64,000 nt of DNA. Origin: Microbacterium sp. zg-Y818 (lineage in GTDB: Bacteria; Actinomycetota; Actinomycetes; Actinomycetales; Microbacteriaceae). The DNA is taken from contig NZ_CP126741.1 of NCBI RefSeq assembly GCF_030246905.1, forward strand, positions 2,356,001 through 2,420,000. The letters are read 5' to 3'. The notes beneath the pieces were generated by a model that did not search any database, was not told where the DNA came from, and worked only from the letters and a program-made list of their open reading frames with translations. Shown here piece by piece: positions 35,241 through 43,506 of this stretch. The position numbers and the translations under genes are program-made. Each line of letters begins with the position of its first letter. Positions within the stretch are counted from its first letter, which is position 1.

Positions 35241-36287
35241 ATGACCGACTCGACCGACACGCGCCTCGTCCTCGTCGCCAACGCCGGTGACGGCTCCATC
35301 AGCACGTTCCGGCTCGCCGACGGCGAGCTCGAGCGCCTCGCCGTCACCGGCGGGCTGACGGGCTGCTCCACCTTCGCCGTCGACGCCGAGCGCGACCTCG
35401 TCTATGCGGCGGTCAAGGGCGATGCCGAGGGCGAATCCGCCGGCATCCTGACTCTCTCGCTCGACCGCGAAACCGGTCAGCTCGCCCCGCGCTCGCGCCG
35501 CGACGTGCCGGGCAGCATGAACTACGTCGCGCTCACCCGCGGCGGCACCGGCCTGCTCGCCGCGTCATACAGCGGCGGGCTCGGCATCACCTGCACGATC
35601 GCTGACGGTGTGGTGGGTGAACCGGTGTCGCGCATCGCGTTCCCGAACCTGCACTCGGTGCTCCCCAGCGCCGACGGCCGCTTCGCGTACTTCGTCTCGC
35701 TCGGCGCAGATCTCGTCGCGCAGTACGCGCTGGCCGACGACCTGGCCCTCGTGCCGCTCGAGCCCGAGACGGTGCCCGCTCCCGCCGGCAGCGGGCCGCG
35801 TCACCTGGTGCTCAACGACGCGCAGGATGCCGTGTACGTCCTCACCGAGTTCTCCGGCGAGGTGTTGCACTACGCGCGCGACACCGAGACGGGCGCGCTG
35901 ACGCTGCAGGATGCCACGACCGCGTACGACACCACCAAGGGCCTCGGCCACAGCGAGTTCGGCGCCGACCCGATGGCGAACCACTACATCTGGGGCGCCG
36001 ATCTGCACTTCTCCGACGGCGGGCGGCGGCTATGGTGCTCGGAGCGCACCGAGAGCACGCTGGGCGCGGTTTCCGTCGCCGCCGACGGGTCGGTGTCGGC
36101 GCCTGAGCGGTTCACCGTGACCGAGCCGCAGCCGCGCGGATTCGACGTCAGCCCCGACGGCGCGTACCTCGTGGCGGCGGGCGAGCGCTCGACGACCGTG
36201 TCCCTGTACACGATCGACGGCGACGATCTCAACCTGCGACACCGCGCAGAAACCGGCATCGGCGCCAACTGGGTGCGGTTCGCCTAG
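35241..36287 (+). CDS. Lactonase-family seven-bladed beta-propeller (6-phosphogluconolactonase-like)
   Basis: 348 residues of the YbhE/Pgl lactonase family. The repeated blade pattern includes GDGSISTFRL, GCSTFAVDAERDLVYAAVKG, GSGPRHLVLNDAQDAVYVLTEF and PQPRGFDVSPDGAYLVAAGE. Enzymatic members hydrolyse 6-phosphogluconolactone in the pentose phosphate pathway. The sequence is divergent enough that this activity is not certain. TACGAT (35229-35234) exactly six bases before ATG 35241 gives a leaderless transcript separate from the regulator gene. Confidence 0.85.
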   Translation: MTDSTDTRLVLVANAGDGSISTFRLADGELERLAVTGGLTGCSTFAVDAERDLVYAAVKGDAEGESAGILTLSLDRETGQLAPRSRRDVPGSMNYVALTRGGTGLLAASYSGGLGITCTIADGVVGEPVSRIAFPNLHSVLPSADGRFAYFVSLGADLVAQYALADDLALVPLEPETVPAPAGSGPRHLVLNDAQDAVYVLTEFSGEVLHYARDTETGALTLQDATTAYDTTKGLGHSEFGADPMANHYIWGADLHFSDGGRRLWCSERTESTLGAVSVAADGSVSAPERFTVTEPQPRGFDVSPDGAYLVAAGERSTTVSLYTIDGDDLNLRHRAETGIGANWVRFA

Positions 36288-36346
36288 ATCGCTGTGAGCG
36301 ACCGGCGAAAGCGGGGTCTGACCACGCGTTTTCGCCGCTCGACTCC

Positions 36347-36366
36347 CAGGTAACGTTCAGGTAACG
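36347..36366 (+). promoter_or_regulatory. Direct repeat CAGGTAACG x2 upstream of a wall-hydrolase-like gene
   Basis: CAGGTAACG at 36347-36355 and 36358-36366, an 11-base period, i.e. one helical turn. This is the arrangement bound by OmpR/PhoB-type regulators. GTAAC-type direct repeats are reported for MtrA, which controls wall-hydrolase genes in actinobacteria; assignment here is a guess. Confidence 0.4.
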
Positions 36367-36475
36367 CACCGGAACCGTCCAGAAAAGGCAACCAAACTCG
36401 GGCACTTGTATCCGCCCGAACGGATTGCGATGCGCCACAACCGGCGCGCCCTCGACATACGGAACCGGTTTTCTC

Positions 36476-37477
36476 TTGCTTTCAGACCCGACTGTCCAGC
36501 ACTCCCGCCGCACCAACCGCCAGACCGAACGCCGCTCGCGACGTCGCCCAATTCTGGTGGCGGCGACGCTTGTGGTCGGCCTCGCAGCCGCCGCGTGTTC
36601 CACGGGAACGCCCGTATCCACCGCCCAGGCGCTGAGCGCCACCGCGCCGACCTTCGTCCTCGCATCGTCGATCACGCCGCTGCACCCCGACGCCCCCGAG
36701 GCGTCGACGCCCAGCGACGTCGTCTCGGCCGCCGATGAGGCCATCGCGGTCGCCCAGGTCGCCATGACGCACTCGCAGACCGTGGCCGCGGACATCGCGG
36801 CATCGGGACTCGACATCGGCTCGCCCGTCACCTCTGTCGACACCGCAGCACTGCAGTCCGAGGTCGAAGAGCTGCAGCGCGCACAGGCGCTCGAGTTCGC
36901 CGACCTCGAGGATGCCATCGACGACGTGCATGCCGAGGCAGCCGAGGTCACCGAGGCGGCCGCCGGCCTGCGCGGGCGGCTCGACGCGGCCATCGCCGCC
37001 GAGGCCGAGCGCGTCGCCGCAGAGAAGGCCCGCCTCGAGGCCGAAGCGGCCGCGGCCGCCGCTGCAGCAGCCGCCGCCGCGGAAGCGCAGTCGGCCCGGC
37101 CGACTTCGTCGGGTTCGACCGCCGCCGCCCCCACCCCGAACTATGCGACCGGCGGCGCCGTGGGCGGCACGAGCCCCGCTGACGCGCAGGCGACGGCGCG
37201 CGGAATGCTCGCCGGCTACGGCTGGGGCGAGGACCAGTTCGGATGCCTCGTGTCGCTGTGGAACAAGGAGTCGGGCTGGAACTACCAGGCGCACAACCGC
37301 TCGAGCGGCGCCTTCGGCATTCCTCAGGCCCTTCCCGGCAGCAAGATGGCCAGCGCCGGCGCCGACTGGCAGACCAACCCCGCCACGCAGATCGCCTGGG
37401 GCCTCGGCTACATCTCGGGTCGCTACGGCTCGCCGTGCGGCGCGTGGGGTCACTCGCAGTCGGTCGGCTGGTACTGA
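36476..37477 (+). CDS. Secreted lytic-transglycosylase/lysozyme-like protein
   Basis: 333 residues from TTG 36476 (no in-frame ATG or GTG fits; TTG 36425 is an alternative start). An Arg-rich N-terminus precedes a hydrophobic signal segment ending AAAAC, so secretion or lipid anchoring. Residues ~60-210 are a predicted coiled coil with a 16-residue Ala/Glu run (EAEAAAAAAAAAAAEA-like). The C-terminal ~100 residues form a compact lysozyme-like domain: CLVSLWNKESGWNYQAHN with the candidate catalytic Glu, SSGAFGIPQALPGSKMA, and TQIAWGLGYISGRYGSPCGAW. It probably cleaves peptidoglycan glycan strands. Confidence 0.8.
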   Translation: MLSDPTVQHSRRTNRQTERRSRRRPILVAATLVVGLAAAACSTGTPVSTAQALSATAPTFVLASSITPLHPDAPEASTPSDVVSAADEAIAVAQVAMTHSQTVAADIAASGLDIGSPVTSVDTAALQSEVEELQRAQALEFADLEDAIDDVHAEAAEVTEAAAGLRGRLDAAIAAEAERVAAEKARLEAEAAAAAAAAAAAAEAQSARPTSSGSTAAAPTPNYATGGAVGGTSPADAQATARGMLAGYGWGEDQFGCLVSLWNKESGWNYQAHNRSSGAFGIPQALPGSKMASAGADWQTNPATQIAWGLGYISGRYGSPCGAWGHSQSVGWY

Positions 37478-37498
37478 GCGAGGCCTGACACCCCGCCC

Positions 37499-38497
37499 CT
37501 ACCCCGCCGCGCGCAGCTCCCCGCGCACCCGCGCGACGATGGCATCCGTCGACAGTCCGTAGCGCTCGTGCAGGGTCGGCAGGGCGCCGGCATCGAGGAA
37601 CCGGTCGGGCAGCGCCACGGGCACCACCCGGCGCACGACGCCACGACGCACCAACGCGGACGCCACCGTCTCGAACAGGCCGCCGACGACCGTGTGGTTC
37701 TCCAGGGTCACCGCGAGACGGGGCGTGTCGAGCTCGCGCACGACGGTGTCCTCGTCGAAGGGCTTGATGGTGGGCGCGTGCACGACCGCGACATCGATCC
37801 TGTCGGCCGCGAGCCGCTCGGCGGCCTGCAGCGCGCGCATGGTCATGAGCCCGCTCGAGACGAAGACGACGTCGGCTCCGGGGCGCAGGACCTTGGCCTT
37901 ACCCAGCTCGAACGTGTAGTCGTACTCATCGAGCACCGTGGGCACGCTGCCTCGCAGCAGCCGCAGATAAGTGGGACCGGGCGCGGCCGCCAGCTGCGGC
38001 ACGGCCTGCTCGATGTCGACGGAGTCGCACGGGTCGACGATCGTGAGGTTCGGCATGCCCCGGAAGATCGCCATGTCCTCGGTCGCCTGGTGACTGGGCC
38101 CGTACCCGGTCGTGAGGCCAGGGAGCCCGCCGACGACGTTGACGTTGAGGTTCGGCTCGGCGATGTCGAGGCAGATGAAGTCGTACGCCCGTCGGCTCGC
38201 GAAGACCGAGTAGGTGGAGGCGAAGGGCACGAGGCCCACCTCGGCCATGCCCGCCGCCGCCCCGAAGAGCAGCTGCTCGGCCATCCCCATCTGGAAGAAG
38301 CGCTCGGGGTGAGCCTGGCGGAAGATGTGCATGTCGGTGTACTTGGCCAGATCCGCGCTGAGTCCGACGACACGCTCGTCGCTGTCGCCGAGCCGTGCGA
38401 GCGCGTGCCCGAACGGAGTCGGGGCGGTCTTCTGACCCGCATCGGCGAACGAGGCGATCATCGCCGACGTCTTCAGCCTGGGTGCTGTGGTGCTCAT
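37499..38497 (-). CDS. Transketolase, C-terminal (pyrimidine-binding) subunit
   Basis: 332 residues corresponding to the second half of transketolase: pyrimidine domain (MGMAEQLLFGAAAGMAEVG with the Glu that activates thiamine diphosphate, then GYGPSHQATEDMAIFRGMPN) and the C-terminal domain (ENHTVVGGLFETV). It pairs with the N-terminal subunit encoded just upstream with an ATGA overlap. Split transketolases occur in specialised sugar catabolism. The substrate here is unknown. Confidence 0.9.
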   Translation of the reverse strand: MSTTAPRLKTSAMIASFADAGQKTAPTPFGHALARLGDSDERVVGLSADLAKYTDMHIFRQAHPERFFQMGMAEQLLFGAAAGMAEVGLVPFASTYSVFASRRAYDFICLDIAEPNLNVNVVGGLPGLTTGYGPSHQATEDMAIFRGMPNLTIVDPCDSVDIEQAVPQLAAAPGPTYLRLLRGSVPTVLDEYDYTFELGKAKVLRPGADVVFVSSGLMTMRALQAAERLAADRIDVAVVHAPTIKPFDEDTVVRELDTPRLAVTLENHTVVGGLFETVASALVRRGVVRRVVPVALPDRFLDAGALPTLHERYGLSTDAIVARVRGELRAAG

Positions 38498-39369
38498 CGT
38501 GATGCTCCCTTGAATCCGGTGATCAGCTGTTCGCGGCAGATCGGCCATTCGTGCTCGTCGATCCGCATGAAGTGGTTCTTCTCGCGCTGCTCCAGCAGCG
38601 GTACGCCGCGCCCGACCGTCGTGTCGCACACGATCACGTGGGGCGCCCCGGTGGCCTGCCGCCCACCGATGGCGTCGAAGGCGTCGAGGAGCGCCTGGGG
38701 GTCGTTGCCGTCCACCCGCTGGGTGTGCCAGCCGAACGACCCCCACTTCGCCTCGACGGGCTCGATACTCAAGACGGATGCCGTCGGCCCGTCGGCCTGC
38801 AGCGCGTTCATATCGACGAGCGCGACGAGGTTGCCCAGCTGATGGGATGCCGCCGCCATCGCGGCCTCCCACGTCGAGCCCTCGTTGAGTTCCCCGTCGG
38901 AGAGGAAGTTGATGACGCGCGCGTCACTGCCCTGGTGCCGCAGCCCCAGGGTCATTCCCACGGCGACGGTGAGGCCGTGCCCCAGGGAGCCCCCGGAGAT
39001 CTCCATGCCAGGGGTGTAGCTGGCCATGCCCGACATCGGCAGCCGGGAATCATCCGATCCGTAGGTGTCCAGCTCCTCCACGGGCACGATGCCGGCTTCG
39101 GCGAGCGCGGCGTACAACCCGATGGCGTAATGCCCGGTGGACAGCAGCAGGCGGTCCCGCCCCGCCCAGCGGGGGTCGCCGGGGCGATGGCGCAGCTGGT
39201 CGATGTAGACCGCGGCGAAGATGTCGGCGGCACCGAGCGCCTGCCCGACATACCCCTGCCCCTGCACCTCCCCCATGTGCAGGGCGTTGAGCCTGATGCG
39301 TTGTGCGGCTTCGCGCACACGCTGCGTGCGCTGGGCCACGTCTGCGGATGCTGCGGTGGTCGTGGTCAC
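38494..39369 (-). CDS. Transketolase, N-terminal (ThDP-binding) subunit
   Basis: 291 residues matching the first half of transketolase. HGLTVAVGM and the ThDP/Mg motif GDG-to-N are present in the form LSDGELNEGSTWEAAMAAASHQLGNLVALVDMN, with the first residue changed to Ser. The substrate-channel histidine region is GQGYVGQALGAADI and LSTGHYAIGLYAALAE. Start GTG 39369, with AAGGAG six bases upstream. Encoded between an SDR (31-base gap) and the C-terminal subunit; the three are one operon. Confidence 0.9.
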   Translation of the reverse strand: MTTTTAASADVAQRTQRVREAAQRIRLNALHMGEVQGQGYVGQALGAADIFAAVYIDQLRHRPGDPRWAGRDRLLLSTGHYAIGLYAALAEAGIVPVEELDTYGSDDSRLPMSGMASYTPGMEISGGSLGHGLTVAVGMTLGLRHQGSDARVINFLSDGELNEGSTWEAAMAAASHQLGNLVALVDMNALQADGPTASVLSIEPVEAKWGSFGWHTQRVDGNDPQALLDAFDAIGGRQATGAPHVIVCDTTVGRGVPLLEQREKNHFMRIDEHEWPICREQLITGFKGASR

Positions 39370-39400
39370 GTTCCACTCCTTCGTGTCGTGCGGCAGCGGC

Positions 39401-40171
39401 TCAGTGAAGGTGCGAGCCGCCGTTGATGTCGATGGTGGTTCCCTGCAGGTATCCGGCGGCGTCGCTGGAGAGGAAGACGAAGATGGCGGCGACCTCCTCA
39501 GGGGTCGCGGTGCGACCGACCGGGATGCCCCGCGCGATCGCCGCTTCCTGCTCCGACGAGCTGCCGACGCGGATGTTGGTGTCGACGGCGCCCGGGGCCA
39601 CCGCGTTGACCGTCACGCCGCTTGGCCCGATCTCGCGGGCGAGTGCCTTGGTGAAGCCGAGGATCGCGGCCTTGGCCGCCGAGTACGGCACTTTGCCGAA
39701 GACACCGCCACCACGCTGGGCCGATACCGACGACATGTTGACGATCCGTCCGAAGCCCTGCTCGAGCATGCCGGGCAGAAACGCCTTGGTCACGAGGTAG
39801 GTGCCGGTGGCGTTGACCGCCATGACGGTGTTCCACAGCTGAAGCGTCGTCTCGAGGAAGGGCACCGGCGAAGTGATGCCGGCGATGTTCGCCAGAGCGC
39901 CTACCGGAGGCAGCACCCCCGCTGCGACCTGCCCGGAGACGGCGGCGTGGGCGCGGGCGACCGATGCCTCGTCGGCGACGTCGATGGTCCCACCGAATGC
40001 CGGCACCCCGATGTCGATGCCGATCGACTCGGCGACCTCTGCGGCAAGTTCGCCGTTGAGGTCGAGCAGGGCGACCGCCCAGCCGGCATCCGCATATGCC
40101 CGGGCCACGGCCCGACCGATCCCCCGATCCGCTGCGGCCCCCGTGATCACCGCAGTACGTCTGCTGGTCAT
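39401..40171 (-). CDS. Short-chain dehydrogenase (polyol or 3-oxoacyl reductase type)
   Basis: 256-residue classical SDR: TGAAADRGIG (variant TGxxxGIG), ANIAGI in the NAG-motif position, Ser in NMSSVSAQRG, YSAAKAAILGF as YxxxK, and the C-terminal PGAVDT and LQGTTIDINGG. Classical SDRs of this look oxidise sugar alcohols or sugar acids, or reduce 3-oxoacyl groups. With the split transketolase downstream, a polyol or sugar-acid dehydrogenase is plausible. First gene of the minus-strand operon; promoter in the divergent region shared with the MHS transporter. Confidence 0.88.
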   Translation of the reverse strand: MTSRRTAVITGAAADRGIGRAVARAYADAGWAVALLDLNGELAAEVAESIGIDIGVPAFGGTIDVADEASVARAHAAVSGQVAAGVLPPVGALANIAGITSPVPFLETTLQLWNTVMAVNATGTYLVTKAFLPGMLEQGFGRIVNMSSVSAQRGGGVFGKVPYSAAKAAILGFTKALAREIGPSGVTVNAVAPGAVDTNIRVGSSSEQEAAIARGIPVGRTATPEEVAAIFVFLSSDAAGYLQGTTIDINGGSHLH

Positions 40172-40215
40172 GTTCCCCGTCCTTTCCCGCGACATCGCGG
40201 TGGGTCCATGGAAAC

Positions 40216-40277
40216 ACAGTACCGCCGACAGTACAACTGTCCGACTGTTGACAATGACGGGAAGGTGCTCGCATACT
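40216..40277 (+). promoter_or_regulatory. Divergent control region with GntR-like operators and sigma-70-type promoter
   Basis: TTGACA (40248-40253), an 18-base spacer and CATACT (40272-40277) form a good promoter toward the transporter. ACTGTTGACAAT (40244-40255) overlaps its -35 and matches 10 of 12 bases of the perfect palindrome ATTGTCGACAAT before the GntR gene. A second inverted repeat GACAGTacaACTGTC lies at 40227-40241. ACAGTA read backwards (TACTGT) at 40216-40221 and 40228-40233 may be -10 boxes for the SDR operon. Confidence 0.6.
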
Positions 40278-40330
40278 GGCCGTGCACCGCATCACCGCGG
40301 TACACACAATGGCGTGAGAGAGGGATCGAG

Positions 40331-41671
40331 ATGACCGACGACGTCACCCGCATGCGCGGGCCCGTGAACGGCACGGAATCAGTCAAGAAGGTCGCCGTCG
40401 GATCCGGCGTGGGCGCGGTCATCGAGACCTACGACTTCATCGGGTTCGGCACGGCCGCTGCGCTCTACTTCGGCACGGCGTTCTTCCCGGGAAACGACCC
40501 GGTGACCGGCACGCTGCTGTCCTTCGCCACCCTCGGCGTCGGCTTCGCCGCGCGGCCCCTGGGCGGCATCATCGGCGGACACCTGGGCGATCGGGTCGGG
40601 CGCAAGCCCGTGCTGGTCGCCTCGCTCATCCTCATGGGTGTCGCGACGTTCGTCATCGGCCTGCTGCCCACGTACGCCACGGCCGGAATCGTCGCGCCGA
40701 TCCTGCTCGTGATCGTGCGTGTCATCCAGGGACTCGCCTTCGGCGCCGAGTGGGGCGGGGCCATCCTCATGACCTACGAGCATGCGCCGTGGAGGAAGAA
40801 GGGATCGTTCACCGGGATCGTGCAATCGGGGTTCCCCGTCGGGCTGCTGCTGGCGAACCTCGTCTTCCTGGTGACGGTGCACCTGCCGGGCGACTGGGCC
40901 TGGCGCGTGCCCTTCCTGGCGAGCATCGTGCTCGTCGCCGTCGGCCTCGTCATCCGGTCGAAGGTGCCGGAGTCCCCGGTTTTCGAAGACGTGAAGAAGA
41001 CCGGAGAGGTGCTGAAGTTCCCGCTCCTGACCGTGATCAGGAACGACTGGGCGAACATCCTCCGAGGAATCGGCCTGCGCGTTGCCGAGACCGCGGGCTA
41101 CGCGGTGTCGGTGACCTACCTCATCTCCTACCTCAACGCCAACCAGATCACCGAAAGCTGGCAGACGCTCACCGCGCTGTGCATCGCCGCAGGCATCGGC
41201 ATCTTCGCCATGTGGGGCTGGGCGAAGCTCACCGACCGCATCGGGCGCCGACCCCTCTACATCGTCGTCTGCGCACTGGGCGTGGTCTGGGGCTACCTGA
41301 TGTTCCTGGGCGTCAACACCGCCGTCTACCCGATGGTGGTCATCGTGATCGTGCTGTCGTACACGGTGTTCCAAAACGCGCTGGCGGGTGCCCAGGGCGC
41401 CTGGTTCCCGGAGCTCTTCACGGCGAACACCCGCACATCGGGCGCGTCCCTGGCCTATCAGATCTCCGCGATGGTCTCGGGGTTCACCCCGTTCGTGACC
41501 ACGCTGCTGTTCACGTCCTTCGGCTGGATCGGCCCGGCATCCCTCTTCTCCTTCTACGCGCTGATCGGCCTCATCTCAGCACTCCTCACGAAGGAGACGT
41601 GGACACCGCAGCAGCGGGCGTTCGCAGAGCGGGCGAGCCGAGAGACCGCGCCGGCGGTGGCCGCACGATAG
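40331..41671 (+). CDS. MFS transporter, metabolite:proton symporter (MHS) family
   Basis: 446-residue, twelve-segment major facilitator. The loop 2-3 motif GHLGDRVGRKPVL and ETYDFIGFGTAAALYFGTAFF near the N-terminus are typical of the MHS family (shikimate, alpha-ketoglutarate, citrate, proline/betaine symporters). It should import the substrate, probably a carboxylate, for the divergent SDR/transketolase operon. ATG 40331 follows GAGAGAGGG. Likely repressed by the GntR protein encoded downstream. Confidence 0.9.
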   Translation: MTDDVTRMRGPVNGTESVKKVAVGSGVGAVIETYDFIGFGTAAALYFGTAFFPGNDPVTGTLLSFATLGVGFAARPLGGIIGGHLGDRVGRKPVLVASLILMGVATFVIGLLPTYATAGIVAPILLVIVRVIQGLAFGAEWGGAILMTYEHAPWRKKGSFTGIVQSGFPVGLLLANLVFLVTVHLPGDWAWRVPFLASIVLVAVGLVIRSKVPESPVFEDVKKTGEVLKFPLLTVIRNDWANILRGIGLRVAETAGYAVSVTYLISYLNANQITESWQTLTALCIAAGIGIFAMWGWAKLTDRIGRRPLYIVVCALGVVWGYLMFLGVNTAVYPMVVIVIVLSYTVFQNALAGAQGAWFPELFTANTRTSGASLAYQISAMVSGFTPFVTTLLFTSFGWIGPASLFSFYALIGLISALLTKETWTPQQRAFAERASRETAPAVAAR

Positions 41672-41677
41672 CCGTGC

Positions 41678-41708
41678 CCGTCGCGCCGGGCACCAGCCCG
41701 GGGCGACG
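41678..41708 (+). terminator. Hairpin after the MHS transporter gene
   Basis: CCGTCGC-g-CCGGGC pairs with GCCCGG-GCGACGG: a 13-bp stem with one bulged base and a 4-base loop, seven bases past the stop. It separates the transporter from the regulator gene. Confidence 0.6.
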
Positions 41709-41755
41709 GCCTCGCCGGCGAGGCGCGGGCAGCCCATAGACTGCTGATATCGGAC

Positions 41756-41767
41756 ATTGTCGACAAT
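41756..41767. promoter_or_regulatory. Palindromic operator upstream of the GntR gene
   Basis: Perfect 12-bp palindrome ATTGTCGACAAT, ending 18 bases before GTG 41786. It matches the site over the transporter promoter at 10/12 positions, suggesting autoregulation and a shared regulon. Confidence 0.65.
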
Positions 41768-41785
41768 CGGATTGTAGGTCATCAC

Positions 41786-42439
41786 GTGGCGGAGAGCCCC
41801 TCCCTCCTCGGCCTGCAGCGCACCACGCTGCGGATGCAAGCCGTCGAAGCGCTGCGGCACGCGATCGCGTCGGGCGAGCTTGCGCAGGGCTCCCACGTCT
41901 CCGAGATCGAGATGGCCGGCCGGCTGCAGATCAGCCGCGGCACGCTGCGCGAGGCGATGCGTACCCTGCAGCTCGAAGGCCTGCTGACCGAAGGCGGCCG
42001 GGGCCGCCTGATGGTGCGGCAGATGAGCGAGCAGGAACTGCGCGACCTGTTCCAGGTGCGTGCGGCGCTCGAAGCGCTCGCCGCCCGCACCCTCGCCGTC
42101 CGGGCGGACCGAGAAGAACCCGTCGCCCGTCTGACGGAGATGGCGAACAGAATGGCGGGGGTCCCCGAATCCCTCGAGCACCGCATGCGCGCCGACCTCG
42201 ACTTCCACCTGGAGATGTGCCGACTCACGGGCAACGAAACGCTCGTGCGCGCCTGGACGGCTCTCGAAGGCTCCATCCAGATGTCGATCACTCACTCCGG
42301 TCTCGATCGGGCGATCGAGAACATGAACGTCGCACGCCACCTGGCGCTCGTCGACGCCATCGCGACCGGCGACCCGGATGCCGCTGCCGCTGCCGTGCGC
42401 GAGCACATGGACGCCGCGGCGCACGTGTTGATCTCCTGA
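41786..42439 (+). CDS. GntR-family regulator, FCD (FadR) subfamily
   Basis: 217 residues: N-terminal winged helix (about 10-78: MQAVEALRHAIASGELAQGSHVSEIEMA, ISRGTLREAMRTLQLEGLL) and an all-helical FCD effector domain (about 85-210). The FCD part keeps the metal-site pattern, Asp and His in DLDFHLEMCRLTGN and His in HLALVDAIATGD and REHMDA. These proteins usually sense organic acids. Start GTG 41786 gives a complete HTH. It probably controls the adjacent transporter and SDR/transketolase genes as well as itself. Confidence 0.9.
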   Translation: MAESPSLLGLQRTTLRMQAVEALRHAIASGELAQGSHVSEIEMAGRLQISRGTLREAMRTLQLEGLLTEGGRGRLMVRQMSEQELRDLFQVRAALEALAARTLAVRADREEPVARLTEMANRMAGVPESLEHRMRADLDFHLEMCRLTGNETLVRAWTALEGSIQMSITHSGLDRAIENMNVARHLALVDAIATGDPDAAAAAVREHMDAAAHVLIS

Positions 42440-42502
42440 TCCCGCCGCCCCGCCCCTAGGCTGGCGCCGCCGGTCCACGTCGAGCCCGGCCGAGGGGGAG
42501 CC

Positions 42503-43429
42503 ATGAGTGCCGAGGCTGTCACGTCCGCGCCGGTGGATCGGATGTTGCCGCGCACCCGCCCGCTCTGGCTCTTCCCTGTGACCGGGGCGACTGCCGTGCT
42601 GGTCGGACTGCTCCCGTGGCTCCTCACCGGCGCCCGCATGCCGATCCAGAACCTGTGGGCGTTCACACCGACGGTCCCGCCGATCGTGCTGCTGCCGTTC
42701 AGCCAGTACTCGGTGGGCCTGATCTTGTCGGTGATCGTCGTCGGCGCTGCTCTCGCCGGCATCGCAGGCCGCGCGCTCGGCGCCCGCTCGAGACGGTCGG
42801 GAACGGCCCTGCTGCTCGCCGCCGTCGGCCTTCTCCAGCTGGCTGCCGTTGCGCAGACCGCCGTCACGGTCGCCGACACCTTGCAGGAGCGCACCGAGTC
42901 GACGATCTACGTGGTCGGCCTGAGCCTCGGCTGCGTGCTCACGGTCGCCCTCGGGCTGGCCGTCACGACCCTCATCGCGACCGCGCCGCGCGCCGGCGCA
43001 CTGCTCGGTCTCGCGGTCGGCTCGGCCGTCACCAGCGGATGGCTGTCCTCGATCATCGTGCCTTTCGGCTCGCCTCCCGCGACGCTGCCCGCCGCCATGT
43101 GGCTGGTGCAGTGGGTGCCTCCGGTGCTGGTGGGCGCGGCGATCGCGTGGACGGGCGTCGACACGGCGGGGAGGGTCATCGCGGCCATCGCGGCCGTTGT
43201 CGCCGTCTGGATGACGCCGGCTTTCATCACGGGTCTGACCAACGCGGTCGGCTCACGCGTACTGGCCGAGAGCCCCGCCGACATGCTCGACTACGGGCTC
43301 GGCGTGTTCCGCATGGCCCTGTTCGAGCCAGCGCTGGCGTTGCCGCCGATCCTCACCGCAATCGTCGTGGCCGCGATCGGTCTGGCCGTCCGCGCTCTCC
43401 TGGGCCGCCGGCGCGCCGCCGTCGCCTGA
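42503..43429 (+). CDS. Integral membrane protein of unknown function
   Basis: 308 residues with about eight hydrophobic segments (e.g. GATAVLVGLLPWLL, VGLILSVIVVGAALAGIAG, VIAAIAAVVAVWMTPAFITG) and a basic C-terminus RALLGRRRAA. The proline-rich loop TPTVPPIVLLPF is distinctive. I do not recognise a family. ATG 42503 follows GAGGGGGAG; TAGGCT at 42457-42462 is a likely -10 box. It is a single-gene unit between the GntR gene and the second DUF222-HNH gene. Confidence 0.7.
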   Translation: MSAEAVTSAPVDRMLPRTRPLWLFPVTGATAVLVGLLPWLLTGARMPIQNLWAFTPTVPPIVLLPFSQYSVGLILSVIVVGAALAGIAGRALGARSRRSGTALLLAAVGLLQLAAVAQTAVTVADTLQERTESTIYVVGLSLGCVLTVALGLAVTTLIATAPRAGALLGLAVGSAVTSGWLSSIIVPFGSPPATLPAAMWLVQWVPPVLVGAAIAWTGVDTAGRVIAAIAAVVAVWMTPAFITGLTNAVGSRVLAESPADMLDYGLGVFRMALFEPALALPPILTAIVVAAIGLAVRALLGRRRAAVA

Positions 43430-43484
43430 CCCTCTCCCAGGCGGGCGGCGAGCGTGGGTTGCCGCGACCCCCGTCGCCCGGAAG

Positions 43485-43493
43485 TTATCCACA
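43485..43493 (+). promoter_or_regulatory. DnaA-box-like 9-mer
   Basis: TTATCCACA, a perfect match to the DnaA box consensus, 13 bases before the SOS box of the DUF222-HNH gene. It is single, so not an origin. Confidence 0.35.
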
Positions 43494-43506
43494 ACCGCCC
43501 GGATAC

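Noticed and set aside
36288..36475. Cyclic-di-AMP (ydaO) riboswitch before the wall-hydrolase-like gene
   Set aside because: Such elements occur before actinobacterial wall-hydrolase genes, but this gap is too short and I could not find the conserved core or stems.
43485..43493. Replication origin suggested by a DnaA box
   Set aside because: Only one box, no AT-rich unwinding region, and no dnaA/dnaN genes nearby.
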